Source of the DNA: Aliivibrio_A sp016764915
GTDB lineage: Bacteria; Pseudomonadota; Gammaproteobacteria; Enterobacterales; Vibrionaceae
NCBI GenBank assembly: GCA_965224595.1
Contig: OZ245058.1
Span: 372,001 to 436,000 of the forward strand
Reading direction: 5' to 3'
DNA length: 64,000 nucleotides
Positions 54,024 through 63,999 of this stretch are shown here, one piece after another. The notes under the pieces are model-generated. The model worked only from the letters and a program-made list of their open reading frames with translations. It was not told the DNA's origin and ran no database searches. Positions within the stretch are counted from its first letter, which is position 1. Each line of letters starts with the position of its first letter. Position numbers and translations under genes: made by a program.

Positions 54024-54627
54024 AGAGCTGCCCCCTTTTGAATACCCTGAGAACTATTCATTGTTTGCCGGAGTGGATGAAGTTGGACGAGGTCCACTCG
54101 TCGGTGCTGTCGTCACTGCCGCGGTGATTCTGGATCCAAATAAACCGATTGTTGGATTAACCGATTCAAAAAAATTATCAGAGAAAAAGCGGAATCAACT
54201 GTTTGATGAGATAAAAGAGCGTGCTATTGCTTGGTCTTTAGGCCGCTGCGAAGCTGCAGAGATCGATCAGTTAAACATATTACAAGCGACAATGGTGGCG
54301 ATGCAGAGAGCGATTGCAGGGCTTCACATCCAACCAGATTTTGCGCTTATCGATGGCAATCGCACCCCGGAATTGCCGATGACATCGTTAGCGGTTGTAA
54401 AAGGTGACTTACGAGTGGCAGAAATTAGTGCTGCTTCTATTATAGCTAAAGTCACGAGAGATCGGGAGATGGCGTTGTTAGACAGTGAATTTCCTCAATA
54501 TGGTTTTGCTAAACACAAAGGCTACCCGACTAAAGTTCATGTCGAAGCATTAGAAAAATTTGGTGCTATTGATCAGCACCGTAAAAGCTTTAAACCCGTT
54601 AAAAAAGTTCTTGGGCTATTAGATTAA
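54016..54627 (+). CDS. rnhB: Ribonuclease HII
   Basis: Removes ribonucleotides embedded in DNA. 203 residues with catalytic Asp21 and Glu22 (AGVDEVGRGPLVG), LIDGNRTPELP, and ISAASIIAKVTRDREM. ATG 54016 lies within the lpxB 3' end (8-nt overlap). 43 nt before dnaE. Confidence 0.97.
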   Translation: MSKELPPFEYPENYSLFAGVDEVGRGPLVGAVVTAAVILDPNKPIVGLTDSKKLSEKKRNQLFDEIKERAIAWSLGRCEAAEIDQLNILQATMVAMQRAIAGLHIQPDFALIDGNRTPELPMTSLAVVKGDLRVAEISAASIIAKVTRDREMALLDSEFPQYGFAKHKGYPTKVHVEALEKFGAIDQHRKSFKPVKKVLGLLD

Positions 54628-54670
54628 GTTGTAGCAACCCTTCAGCTCAACAAGGTAAGAAAACGTAAAT

Positions 54671-57600
54671 ATGTCAGAACCTCGTTTTATACATCTTCGC
54701 ACACACAGTGACTACTCAATGGTTGATGGCTTATCTAAAGTCAAACCATTAGTAAAAAAAGTTGCTGAACTTGGCATGCCTGCGATGGCACTTACTGATT
54801 TCACGAATTTATGTGGTCTGGTTAAGTATTACTATGCAGCTCATGATGCTGGTATTAAACCGATCATTGGTGCTGATTTTATTGTTCAATCTGACGAATT
54901 TGGTGATGAGCTAACAAAAATCACGGTGTTAGCAAAAAACAATGCAGGTTATAAAAACTTAACGTTATTGATTTCAGATGCTTACCAACGAGGCCATGTA
55001 CAACATCAGCCTGTGATTGATAAATCGTGGTTGGTAAAATATCGTGAAGGATTGATTCTGCTATCGGGCGGAAAAAATGGCGATGTAGGTAAAGCGCTTT
55101 TAAAGGGGAATCCACTCCTTGTTACTCAATGTGTCGAATTTTATCAGACTCATTTCCCTGATCATTATTATTTAGAATTGTGCCGAACAGAAAGGGAAGA
55201 TGAAGAGAACTATTTGCATTTTGCGCTGGATTTGGCTGAACAACAACACCTTCCCGTCGTTGCCACTAATGAGGTCTGCTTTTTGCATGAAGAGCAGTTT
55301 GATGCTCATGAAATTCGTGTCGCCATTCACGATGGTTTTACTCTGGTTGATCCAAGGCGACCTAAAAATTATAGCCCTAAGCAGTACCTTCGTAGTGAAG
55401 CGGAGATGTGTGAACTCTTCTCAGATATTCCTGAAGCTTTGCAAAATAGTGTTGAAATTGCCAAACGATGTAATGTCACCGTTCGTCTTGGTGAGTATTT
55501 TTTACCGAATTTTCCCACAGAAGGCATGGAAATAGGTGACTTCTTAGTTAAAAAATCACAAGAGGGGTTAGAGAGACGTTTGGCTTTTCTCTTCCCTGAT
55601 GAGCAAGTAAGAAAAGAGCGTCGTCCTGAATATGATGATCGCCTTAAAATTGAACTTAAAGTCATCAACCAGATGGGTTTTCCTGGCTACTTTTTGATTG
55701 TGATGGAGTTTATTCAGTGGTCTAAAGATAATGATATCCCTGTGGGACCAGGACGAGGGTCAGGTGCCGGCTCTTTGGTAGCCTACGCATTGGATATTAC
55801 CGATCTAGACCCACTTGAGTATGATCTGCTGTTTGAGAGGTTCTTGAACCCTGAACGTGTATCTATGCCAGATTTCGATGTCGATTTTTGCATGGATAAG
55901 CGTGATCAAGTGATTGAGCATGTGGCTGAAATATATGGACGTGATGCGGTATCGCAGATTATTACGTTTGGTACTATGGCAGCAAAAGCGGTGATCAGAG
56001 ACGTAGGTCGAGTGCTTGGTCACCCTTATGGCTTTGTGGATCGCCTCTCTAAAATGGTGCCCCCTGAGCCTGGTATGACACTGGCTAAAGCGTTTGAAGT
56101 TGAGCCGCAGCTGCCTGAAATATATGAACGAGATGAGGAAGTAAAAGCGCTCATCGATATGTGTCGTATCCTAGAAGGTGTGACACGTAATGCTGGTAAA
56201 CATGCAGGTGGTGTGGTTATTTCACCGACCACGATTACTGATTTCTCACCTATATATTGTGATGCGGAAGGGCAATTTCCCGTTACCCAGTTTGATAAAA
56301 ATGATGTCGAAACAGCTGGGTTAATTAAATTCGACTTTTTGGGGTTACGTACCCTTACGATTATTGATTGGGCGTTAGGACTGATTAATCCTAAATTAGA
56401 AAAAGAGGGCAAAGATCCGATCAGAATCGAATCGATCCCTTTAAATGATCAGAAATCATTTGATCTGCTGCAACGCTCTGAAACCACCGCGGTATTCCAA
56501 GTAGAATCTCGTGGTATGAAAGATCTGATTAAACGCCTTCAACCCGACTGTTTTGAAGATATTATCGCCCTAGTTGCTCTGTTTCGACCCGGTCCACTGC
56601 AATCAGGCATGGTAGATAACTTTATCGACCGTAAGCATGGTCGTGAAGAGGTGTCATACCCGGATGAAAAGTGGCAGCATGAGTCGTTAAAAGAGATCTT
56701 AGAACCCACCTACGGCATCATACTGTATCAAGAGCAAGTGATGCAGATTGCACAGGTTCTTGCTGGTTATACCCTTGGCGGTGCAGATATGCTGCGTCGT
56801 GCCATGGGTAAGAAGAAACCGGAAGAGATGGCTAAACAACGTGCGGTCTTTGAAGAAGGTTCCATCAATAACGGTGTTGATGGTGAGTTATCAATGAAGA
56901 TCTTTGACTTGGTAGAGAAATTTGCCGGTTATGGATTTAACAAATCACACTCAGCCGCTTATGCGTTAGTGTCATATCAAACGCTGTGGTTAAAAACCCA
57001 CTACCCGGCAGAATTCATGGCGGCGGTGATGACCGCTGATATGGATAACACGGAGAAAGTCATCACTTTAGTTGATGAGTGTATTCGTATGAAGCTTAAA
57101 GTGTTACCACCGGATGTTAATTTTGGTCAGTACCGATTTAATGTTGATGATGAAGGGTCCGTCGTTTATGGTATTGGTGCAGTAAAAGGGGTGGGAGAAG
57201 GCCCAATTGAGTGCATCATTAATGCTCGAAATAAAGGTGGATATTTCAGAGATCTGTTTGATTTTTGTGCTCGTATAGATACAAAAAAAGTCAATAAACG
57301 GGTGATTGAAAAATTGATTCTAGCAGGTGCTTTGGATCGTTTAGGGCCTCATCGAGCAGCGATGATGGTATCACTTGATGCCGCAGTGAAAGCCGCTGGA
57401 CAATTTCATCATGCTGAATCGTTTGGTCAAGCGGATATGTTTGGTGTTCTTACCGATGTACCTGAAGAGGTAGAACAAGCTTATGCAGAAGTGCCAAAGT
57501 GGCCAGAAAAAGTGTGGCTAGAAGGTGAGAGAGAGACTTTAGGGCTCTACTTAACAGGTCATCCAATTAATGCTTACCTAAAAGAATTAAAACGATATAC

Positions 57601-58150
57601 TACTTGGCGTTTAAATGATGCAACCCCAACTCGTCGTGACCAATCTGTCTCTGTAGCGGGCTTGGTTATCGCAGCAAGGGTGATGACCACCAAGCGTGGC
57701 AATCGTATTGGACTGTTAACTCTTGATGACCGATCTGGGCGAATGGAAGTAATGCTGTACTCAGATGCCTTAGATCGATACGCTGAACTGCTTGAAAAAG
57801 ACAAAATTTTAATTGTATCTGGACAGGTCAGCTTTGATGATTTCAATGGTGGGCTTAAGATGTCTGCCCGCGAGTTACTCGATATCTCTGATGCAAGAGA
57901 AAAATACGCTCGTGGTTTAGCGTTATCAGTTACCGAGAAACAAGCAAACAAACAATTTTTTGAGCGTTTCAGTCAGATACTGCAACCTCACCGGGCAGGA
58001 ACTGTGCCGGTAAATGTATATTATCAGCGAGCAGATGCTCGCGCTAAGTTGGTATTAGGTACGGAGTGGCGAGTTACTCCAACCGATCAACTTATCGATG
58101 ATTTAAAAGCGCTGCTTGGCGAAGAGCAAGTCGAGCTAGAATTTAACTAG
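54671..58150 (+). CDS. dnaE: DNA polymerase III alpha subunit
   Basis: The replicative polymerase. 1159 residues: PHP domain (about 5-280, LRTHSDYSMVDGLSKV), palm with catalytic Asp401 and Asp403 in PDFDVDFC and VGPGRGSGAGSLVAY, the fingers (GYGFNKSHSAAYA), a beta-clamp binding motif QADMFG at about 920-925, and a C-terminal OB fold (about 990-1070). Spacing matches E. coli DnaE closely. Confidence 0.98.
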   Translation: MSEPRFIHLRTHSDYSMVDGLSKVKPLVKKVAELGMPAMALTDFTNLCGLVKYYYAAHDAGIKPIIGADFIVQSDEFGDELTKITVLAKNNAGYKNLTLLISDAYQRGHVQHQPVIDKSWLVKYREGLILLSGGKNGDVGKALLKGNPLLVTQCVEFYQTHFPDHYYLELCRTEREDEENYLHFALDLAEQQHLPVVATNEVCFLHEEQFDAHEIRVAIHDGFTLVDPRRPKNYSPKQYLRSEAEMCELFSDIPEALQNSVEIAKRCNVTVRLGEYFLPNFPTEGMEIGDFLVKKSQEGLERRLAFLFPDEQVRKERRPEYDDRLKIELKVINQMGFPGYFLIVMEFIQWSKDNDIPVGPGRGSGAGSLVAYALDITDLDPLEYDLLFERFLNPERVSMPDFDVDFCMDKRDQVIEHVAEIYGRDAVSQIITFGTMAAKAVIRDVGRVLGHPYGFVDRLSKMVPPEPGMTLAKAFEVEPQLPEIYERDEEVKALIDMCRILEGVTRNAGKHAGGVVISPTTITDFSPIYCDAEGQFPVTQFDKNDVETAGLIKFDFLGLRTLTIIDWALGLINPKLEKEGKDPIRIESIPLNDQKSFDLLQRSETTAVFQVESRGMKDLIKRLQPDCFEDIIALVALFRPGPLQSGMVDNFIDRKHGREEVSYPDEKWQHESLKEILEPTYGIILYQEQVMQIAQVLAGYTLGGADMLRRAMGKKKPEEMAKQRAVFEEGSINNGVDGELSMKIFDLVEKFAGYGFNKSHSAAYALVSYQTLWLKTHYPAEFMAAVMTADMDNTEKVITLVDECIRMKLKVLPPDVNFGQYRFNVDDEGSVVYGIGAVKGVGEGPIECIINARNKGGYFRDLFDFCARIDTKKVNKRVIEKLILAGALDRLGPHRAAMMVSLDAAVKAAGQFHHAESFGQADMFGVLTDVPEEVEQAYAEVPKWPEKVWLEGERETLGLYLTGHPINAYLKELKRYTTWRLNDATPTRRDQSVSVAGLVIAARVMTTKRGNRIGLLTLDDRSGRMEVMLYSDALDRYAELLEKDKILIVSGQVSFDDFNGGLKMSARELLDISDAREKYARGLALSVTEKQANKQFFERFSQILQPHRAGTVPVNVYYQRADARAKLVLGTEWRVTPTDQLIDDLKALLGEEQVELEFN

Positions 58151-58160
58151 AATATTTAGT

Positions 58161-58179
58161 TGCTGAGTTTTGCTCAGCA
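58161..58179 (+). other. Intergenic hairpin between dnaE and accA
   Basis: A perfect 7-bp stem, TGCTGAG / CTCAGCA, with a 5-nt loop and no U-run, 10 nt after the dnaE stop. Possibly a processing or stability element. Confidence 0.4.
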
Positions 58180-58197
58180 TAAACAAAGGATCTTTTG

Positions 58198-59157
58198 ATG
58201 AGCCTGAACTTTCTTGAATTTGAACAACCAATTGCTGAACTTGAAGCAAAGATTGAAGCACTGCGTGATGTATCAAGACGTGGAGATGATACCGCTGTAG
58301 ATTTAGAAAATGAAATCCAGCTGCTAGAACAAAAAAGTTTAGAACTGAAGAAAAAAATCTTCAGCGATTTAGGTGCTTGGCAAGTAGCACAGCTTGCTCG
58401 TCACCCTCAACGTCCATATGTATTAGATTACGTTGAGTTGATGTTTACTGAGTTTGATGCACTATCAGGCGATCGTGCCTTTGCAGATGATAAAGCATTA
58501 GTGGGTGGCATTGCTCGCTTAGATGGTCGTCCAGTTATGATTATTGGTCATCAAAAAGGTCGAGAAACGAAAGAGAAGGTCATACGTAACTTTGGTATGC
58601 CTAAGCCGGAAGGTTATCGTAAAGCGCTGCGTTTAATGCAAATGGCAGAGCAATTTAAGATGCCGATTGTCACCTTTATTGATACTGCTGGTGCTTATCC
58701 TGGTGTCGGCGCTGAAGAACGTGGACAGTCAGAGGCGATAGCCCGTAACTTAAAAGTGATGGCAGGCCTAACGGTTCCAATTATCTGTAATGTAGTTGGT
58801 GAAGGTGGCTCTGGTGGTGCATTAGCAATCGGTGTGGGCGATTATGTCAACATGTTGCAATATTCTACTTACGCTGTGATTTCCCCTGAAGGTTGTGCTT
58901 CTATTTTATGGCGTGATTCAGATAAAGCACCACAAGCAGCAGAAGCCATGGGATTAACCTCTGGTCGCTTAAAGGAGTTAGGTTTAATTGATTCGATCAT
59001 CAAAGAGCCTTTAGGTGGTGCGCATCGTGATCCTGCTGAAACGGCATTAAGCCTTAAAGAGTGCATCATTAAGCAGTTAAACGAATTAGAAAGCTTAGAT
59101 CAAGAAGAGCTAAAAGAGCGTCGTTATAATCGTTTAATGAATTACGGTTATTGCTAA
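58198..59157 (+). CDS. accA: Acetyl-CoA carboxylase carboxyltransferase subunit alpha
   Basis: Forms malonyl-CoA with AccD; first step of fatty acid synthesis. 319 residues, the usual length. LNFLEFEQPIAELEAKIEAL, FIDTAGAYPGVGAEERGQSE and VGEGGSGGALAIGVGD are diagnostic. ATG 58198 with AAGGA 7 nt upstream; the TTG just before it is not needed. Confidence 0.98.
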   Translation: MSLNFLEFEQPIAELEAKIEALRDVSRRGDDTAVDLENEIQLLEQKSLELKKKIFSDLGAWQVAQLARHPQRPYVLDYVELMFTEFDALSGDRAFADDKALVGGIARLDGRPVMIIGHQKGRETKEKVIRNFGMPKPEGYRKALRLMQMAEQFKMPIVTFIDTAGAYPGVGAEERGQSEAIARNLKVMAGLTVPIICNVVGEGGSGGALAIGVGDYVNMLQYSTYAVISPEGCASILWRDSDKAPQAAEAMGLTSGRLKELGLIDSIIKEPLGGAHRDPAETALSLKECIIKQLNELESLDQEELKERRYNRLMNYGYC

Positions 59158-59181
59158 TCGCAACCAGAATTAGATACACTT

Positions 59182-59209
59182 AAAGCGGGCCTCGGTCCGC
59201 TTTTTTATT
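59182..59209 (+). terminator. Intrinsic terminator of accA
   Basis: Stem AAAGCGG / CCGCTTT (59182-59188 with 59197-59203), an 8-nt loop, and T6 then ATTT. It closes the long plus-strand cluster. Confidence 0.88.
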
Positions 59210-59229
59210 TAATAGCATAAAGGTTTTGA

Positions 59230-60561
59230 ATGTTACTCGATTCGTTTACACAACAATTGAAAGAGATAGCATGCGATAATTGCAGAATTATTTTGGCGTT
59301 CAGTGGTGGCGTTGATTCACGAGTCATGCTTGACTTATTGTCCTCTTTTAGCCAGCGTTTTCCAGAGTATCGCTATCTTGCTGCCCATGTTCATCATGGC
59401 TTAAGTCAAGAAGCAGATGCATGGCAAGAACAATGTCGTCGCTGGGCTTTAGAGGCTGGAATTGATTTTGTAACGGATAATGTGTCACTGCAGACTGGCT
59501 CAAGAGTGAGTATTGAACAAGCAGCAAGAGATGCTCGTTACCTCGCCTTATCTCAATATGTAAAAACAGATGATTTACTGTTAACAGCTCAACATATCGA
59601 TGACCAACTTGAGACCGTTTTATTAGCGCTTAAACGTGGTAGTGGCCCCTCTGGCTTGTCTGCGATGGCAGCTGCTCGTCCATTTCATGGCGGGACACTG
59701 CTGAGACCATTGCTCGGACATAGCCGTAGTGAGATTGAAGCGTATGCAGCTACTCACCAGCTGGATTGGGTGGAAGATAAGAGCAATGACGACAAACGAT
59801 TTGACCGTAATTTCATTCGTCACGATGTGGTGCCTAAGTTAGTTGAACGTTGGCCTGGGCTTAAAAAATCTGTCGCACGTTCAGCTCAATTGTGTGCAGA
59901 GCAAGAGTCATTATTGAATGAGCTTTTGAATGATAAATTGATTGGCTTTATGGGTATTAAGCAACAAATAGACGTGGCCAAATTAGCACTTGAGAGTGGG
60001 CAATGCCGTAACTACTTGCTGAGAAGATGGTGTGCGTTTCATAAAGTATTAATGCCCAGCCGAGTGCAGTTAACTGAAATTTGGAATAACGTTGCTTGTG
60101 CTAACCCAAATGCCAATCCTGTTGTGGACATACATAACTATCAGATCAGACGCTATCAGCATTGCCTATACTTAATTAATAAACATAACGATGTGAGTGG
60201 TTGGAAGGCCTGTTTAGAGCGCAGTATCGAGTTACCCGATGGTTTAGGTGTATTGACACTCTCTTCGAAGGGTAAAGTTAAAAAACCAACTAAAGGTTTA
60301 TCTATTCGTACGCCAAAAGAGGGAGAAGAGGTTACCGTTAGATTTAATGTGGAAGGGTTATCTGCGCACCCAAGCAGTAGGGTTCATAGTCGAAAGTTGA
60401 AAAAATTGTACCAAGAGTATGGGGTACCAAGTTGGGAACGTCGTCGTACTCCATTGATCTTTTATGGTAATGAGTTAGCCGCGGTTGCTGATCTTTTTGT
60501 CTGTAAATCGTTCACCACCGACAATTCTGAACTTGAAATTCAACTTGTGTGGGCTAAATAG
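59230..60561 (+). CDS. tilS: tRNA(Ile)-lysidine synthase TilS
   Basis: Converts C34 of tRNA-Ile(CAU) to lysidine, so that it reads AUA. 443 residues: PP-loop SGGVDS at 25-30, HVHHGLSQEADAW, HIDDQLETVLLALKRGSG, and the C-terminal TilS domain (LKKLYQEYGVPSWERRRTP). ATG 59230. Its position after accA is the conserved order. Confidence 0.97.
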   Translation: MLLDSFTQQLKEIACDNCRIILAFSGGVDSRVMLDLLSSFSQRFPEYRYLAAHVHHGLSQEADAWQEQCRRWALEAGIDFVTDNVSLQTGSRVSIEQAARDARYLALSQYVKTDDLLLTAQHIDDQLETVLLALKRGSGPSGLSAMAAARPFHGGTLLRPLLGHSRSEIEAYAATHQLDWVEDKSNDDKRFDRNFIRHDVVPKLVERWPGLKKSVARSAQLCAEQESLLNELLNDKLIGFMGIKQQIDVAKLALESGQCRNYLLRRWCAFHKVLMPSRVQLTEIWNNVACANPNANPVVDIHNYQIRRYQHCLYLINKHNDVSGWKACLERSIELPDGLGVLTLSSKGKVKKPTKGLSIRTPKEGEEVTVRFNVEGLSAHPSSRVHSRKLKKLYQEYGVPSWERRRTPLIFYGNELAAVADLFVCKSFTTDNSELEIQLVWAK

Positions 60562-60670
60562 AGTAAGATTCATCTGCATAAAATAGAATAAAACAGCATA
60601 TCAACGGCGCAATAGATGCTGTCGTGCGGTTAAATATAATAACAAAAGCGAATTAATACGTGAGGACGCA

Positions 60671-60982
60671 ATGAAAAAAGTAATTGGATTTACACTGGCA
60701 TCTCTACTCTTAGCTTCTCCAGCGATGGCCGCTGGCGATGCCGCAGCTGGAAAAACAAAGTCTGCTGTTTGTGCTGCATGTCATGGCGCTGCAGGCGTTG
60801 CTATGATTCCGGGCTACCCAAATTTAAAAGGGCAGAATGAGCAATACCTTGCTTCTGCTCTAAAAGCTTATAAAGCAAAAACGCGTACTGGAGGCAATGC
60901 ATTCGTGATGCAACCTCAAGCGTTAATGTTAAGTGATGCTGATATTGCTAATCTTGCTGCATATTATTCAAGCTTGAAGTAA
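60671..60982 (+). CDS. Periplasmic c-type cytochrome (class I)
   Basis: 103 residues: signal peptide (cleaved after AMA, residue 20), a single haem-binding CAACH at 34-38, and an axial Met80 (NAFVMQP). It resembles small cytochrome c553/c5-like electron carriers that shuttle electrons in the periplasm. ATG 60671 with GAGGA upstream. Monocistronic, with its own terminator. Confidence 0.93.
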   Translation: MKKVIGFTLASLLLASPAMAAGDAAAGKTKSAVCAACHGAAGVAMIPGYPNLKGQNEQYLASALKAYKAKTRTGGNAFVMQPQALMLSDADIANLAAYYSSLK

Positions 60983-61006
60983 CGGAAAAGCTACTTAATA
61001 TGATAT

Positions 61007-61033
61007 AAAAAGCACGAAGATTCGTGCTTTTTT
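61007..61033 (+). terminator. Terminator of the cytochrome c gene
   Basis: Stem AGCACGA / TCGTGCT with an AGAT loop, flanked by A5 on the left and T6 on the right, so it could work in both directions. Confidence 0.88.
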
Positions 61034-61129
61034 GTTATCTATCGTAAGGGAATAATTTATTGGATCTGCAGAGAATATGGTGGATAATGAAAATAGAGAA
61101 TCTGATTTACCAAAGATTAAGGGATTAAA

Positions 61130-61468
61130 ATGAAAAAGATTGAAGCCATAATAAAGCCATTTAAATTGGATGATGTACGTGAAGCATTAGCTGAAGTAGG
61201 TATCACCGGAATGACAGTTTCTGAAGTGAAAGGCTTTGGTCGTCAAAAAGGACATACTGAACTCTACCGTGGTGCTGAATATATGGTGGATTTTTTGCCA
61301 AAAGTGAAACTTGAAATCATTGTTGCTGATGAGATGGTAGAGCAGTGCGTGGATTCAATTATTGAAACGGCGCAAACGGGTAAAATCGGCGATGGAAAGA
61401 TATTTGTATTTGATGTCGAAAGAGTTGTTCGTATTCGAACGGGTGAAGAAGACGAAGAGGCAATTTAA
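61130..61468 (+). CDS. glnB: Nitrogen regulatory protein PII (GlnB)
   Basis: A trimeric signal protein that reports 2-oxoglutarate, ATP/ADP and glutamine status to NtrB and GlnE. 112 residues, near-identical to E. coli GlnB through VKGFGRQKGHTELYRGAEYM; the uridylylated Tyr51 lies in the T-loop, and GKIGDGKIFVFDVE is the C-terminal signature. GlnD, which modifies it, is encoded at 36101-38731. GlnB is preferred over GlnK because of the EEDEEAI tail and the lack of an adjacent amtB. Confidence 0.96.
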   Translation: MKKIEAIIKPFKLDDVREALAEVGITGMTVSEVKGFGRQKGHTELYRGAEYMVDFLPKVKLEIIVADEMVEQCVDSIIETAQTGKIGDGKIFVFDVERVVRIRTGEEDEEAI

Positions 61469-61493
61469 TTTGCCGCAACGTTGATATATAAAG

Positions 61494-61513
61494 AAGAGCG
61501 TAAGCTCTTTTTT
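61494..61513 (+). terminator. Intrinsic terminator of glnB
   Basis: Stem AAGAGC / GCTCTT (61494-61499 with 61504-61509), a GTAA tetraloop and T6. It ends 18 nt before the yafD-like start. Confidence 0.85.
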
Positions 61514-61531
61514 GGTTTCAGGAGAGGTTGG

Positions 61532-62389
61532 ATGCGTTATAAAAATTCGCTGTTACTATTTGCATTGATTGTGATATCAGCGAGTGCTGTTTTTCAGTGG
61601 GTCTTTACCGTTCCTAAGCAAGCTCAGTTAATTAATATCGAACCATCGAGTGCATATGGTGGACGTTGTTATCAATCAACCAATAAGCTGGAAATGGCCA
61701 TCGATGTTGATGATGAAGTGTCATTATTGGTTTGGAATATATATAAACAACAGGGTGATAATTGGGCTGCTGAGCTCTCTCGCTTGAGTAAAAAAGCGCA
61801 ATTGATTCTTTTACAAGAAACGAGTTTAACATCTGAACTGAAACAATTTATCTCTGAGTCTAGGTTTATTGCCAAATCAGTGCGAGCGTTTGATGCATTT
61901 GAGATATCTACAGGTGTGCTTAATTTATCAACCTCACCACCACAATCGATATGCGCTTATATCGATGTTGAACCTTGGCTAACGTTGCCAAAATCAGCGC
62001 TACTTGCGTATTACCGTCTTAGCAATAATAGAGTATTAGCGGTGGTTAATATCCATGCAATTAACTTTACGTTAGGGACAAAAGAGTATCAAAAACAGTT
62101 AATGCAATTGAGCCAGATTCTTGTTAAACATCAGGGACCAATGATTGTCGCTGGGGATTTTAATAGTTGGAGTGAGAGTCGATTACAGCAATTGAAGAGC
62201 AAAATGTCACTATTAGGTCTGATTGACGTTCAATTTACCCCTGACTATCGTCGTCGATTTGTTTTGAACAATATGGCGCTTGATCATGTGTTTTATCGTG
62301 GTCTTACCTTAAAAAAAGCAGAAGCACCCCTATCTGATGCTTCTGATCATAATCCGATGTCGGTGGTTTTTGGTATCAATCAGGATTAA
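61532..62389 (+). CDS. yafD: EEP-superfamily protein (YafD-like)
   Basis: A 285-residue endonuclease/exonuclease/phosphatase-fold protein with an N-terminal membrane anchor (NSLLLFALIVISASAVFQW). Active-site motifs: LLVWNIYKQQGDNW, LILLQETSL (Glu), AGDFNSWSES, and SDHNPMSV near the end. This is the YafD group, whose gene also lies near mltD in E. coli. The substrate is unknown. ATG 61532 with AGGAG 7 nt upstream; the 3' end overlaps mltD by 4 nt, tail to tail. Confidence 0.88.
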   Translation: MRYKNSLLLFALIVISASAVFQWVFTVPKQAQLINIEPSSAYGGRCYQSTNKLEMAIDVDDEVSLLVWNIYKQQGDNWAAELSRLSKKAQLILLQETSLTSELKQFISESRFIAKSVRAFDAFEISTGVLNLSTSPPQSICAYIDVEPWLTLPKSALLAYYRLSNNRVLAVVNIHAINFTLGTKEYQKQLMQLSQILVKHQGPMIVAGDFNSWSESRLQQLKSKMSLLGLIDVQFTPDYRRRFVLNNMALDHVFYRGLTLKKAEAPLSDASDHNPMSVVFGINQD

Positions 62390-63999
62390 ACGCTGACTTT
62401 TGTTACGTCAACGTAGAGTTTCAATTTTTTCCCCGGACGAATGAGAGAACCACGCTCAATGTTGTTCCATTTCATGATGTCTGAAACGGATACTTTGAAT
62501 TTAGAAGCAATCTCACTCAGAGAATCACCAGAGCGAATAGTATAGAACACCGGGCGTATAATCGCCCCGGCATTGCTACTTTTCCAGATCACCAATTTTT
62601 GGCCGATCTTCAGAGAATCCTTGGGAGCCATGCCATTCCATTTCGCAAGATCGCGATAAGAGATATTGTTATCTCTAGCAATGTTCCACAAACTTTCACC
62701 ACTTTTTACGGAATGCGAGGTTTTATACTTTCCCTTAGATTTAGATTGTAGTTTCTCCAGTCTCTGCGGCGCACTCAGTGCATATTGATTGTTTCCTTTT
62801 GAGGAGGTGGGAATAAGAATATATCTGCCAACTCGGATACTGTTGCTATCGATGCCATTAGCACTTTTTATAATGTTAGTCGTGGTGTTGTTTTTTACTG
62901 CGAGCTGGCTAAGGGTGTCGCCTGATTGCACTTTATAACGAACGATTTTGACGCCCTTACCTTTGTGCTTTGCGACATTACCATTAAAGATATTCACTTT
63001 ATCAATGGGAAGTAACAGATGATAAGGACCATCCGGTGAGGTTGCCCACTGATTGAATGCAGGGTTGTAGCTTTGCAACTCGTTGATGGACATGTCGGCA
63101 TATTCAGCCGCAATGGCTAAATCTAGTTGTTCTTTCGGGTTAACCAGTTCTAAGTATGGTTCATTGGCAATGAATGGTAGGTCGACACCATATTTTTCGT
63201 GGTTTTTAATCACATCCGCTAATGCCATTAACTTAGGCACATACCCACTGGTCTCTTTTGGCAGAGATAAAGAGAAGAAATCCGTAGGTTTACCCTGTTT
63301 TTTGTTGTTTTTGATAGAGCGATATACGCGGCCTTCACCACTATTATAAGAGGCAATAGCATGAGACCAGTTTCCATCAAATTTTTTGTTTAGATACTCC
63401 ATTAAATCAAGAGCGGCATCGGTTGCTTTAGCTACGTCACGACGACCGTCATACCACCAGTTCTGCTCTAATCCAAAACGCTTACCAGTGCTTGGAATAA
63501 ATTGCCATAGTCCAGCGGCGCTGCCATGAGAGTAAGCAAAAGGGTCAAATGAACTCTCTACTACCGGAAGCAGTGCAAGCTCCATCGGCAAACCCCGTTC
63601 TTCAATTTTTTCAGTGATCAAAAACAGAAAGGGCGTTGCTCGATTAGAGACGGTACGTAGGTGGCGAGGGTGTTTGATGTACCAGTTTCGATAATATTCA
63701 ACGAGTTTATGATCTGCAACCGGAAGGTCAAGCTGCATTGCAATGCGATCCCATAGATCGGCTTGCTGCTGTGGAGAGATAATCAGCGGTAAACTGACCG
63801 TTTGAATAAAATCGAGATCTTCGGTGTGTTCAATAACATCACTAGAGGAGGAGGCAGCTTTGGTTATCTGCTGCGAAACCGTTTGGGTTTTTTCAGACGT
63901 GGATTGAGGTTTATTCTCTTTTGGCGTCAATTGACAGCCAGCAAGAAGAAAAACAGCGGCAAGATAGATTTTTAATTTTAATAACAAAACTTTTAACAC
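62386..63999 (-). CDS. mltD: Membrane-bound lytic transglycosylase D with LysM repeats
   Basis: A lipoprotein murein hydrolase. 537 residues as read: lipobox LLAGC (Cys22), SLT domain with catalytic Glu148 (LLPVVESSFDPFA), HGSAAGLWQFIPSTG and SYNSGEGRV, then three LysM peptidoglycan-binding repeats (about 348-392, 420-465, 485-530). It reads from GTG 63999 at the last base of the window, so the Shine-Dalgarno sequence and any upstream start are out of view. Confidence 0.95.
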   Translation of the reverse strand: MLKVLLLKLKIYLAAVFLLAGCQLTPKENKPQSTSEKTQTVSQQITKAASSSSDVIEHTEDLDFIQTVSLPLIISPQQQADLWDRIAMQLDLPVADHKLVEYYRNWYIKHPRHLRTVSNRATPFLFLITEKIEERGLPMELALLPVVESSFDPFAYSHGSAAGLWQFIPSTGKRFGLEQNWWYDGRRDVAKATDAALDLMEYLNKKFDGNWSHAIASYNSGEGRVYRSIKNNKKQGKPTDFFSLSLPKETSGYVPKLMALADVIKNHEKYGVDLPFIANEPYLELVNPKEQLDLAIAAEYADMSINELQSYNPAFNQWATSPDGPYHLLLPIDKVNIFNGNVAKHKGKGVKIVRYKVQSGDTLSQLAVKNNTTTNIIKSANGIDSNSIRVGRYILIPTSSKGNNQYALSAPQRLEKLQSKSKGKYKTSHSVKSGESLWNIARDNNISYRDLAKWNGMAPKDSLKIGQKLVIWKSSNAGAIIRPVFYTIRSGDSLSEIASKFKVSVSDIMKWNNIERGSLIRPGKKLKLYVDVTKVSV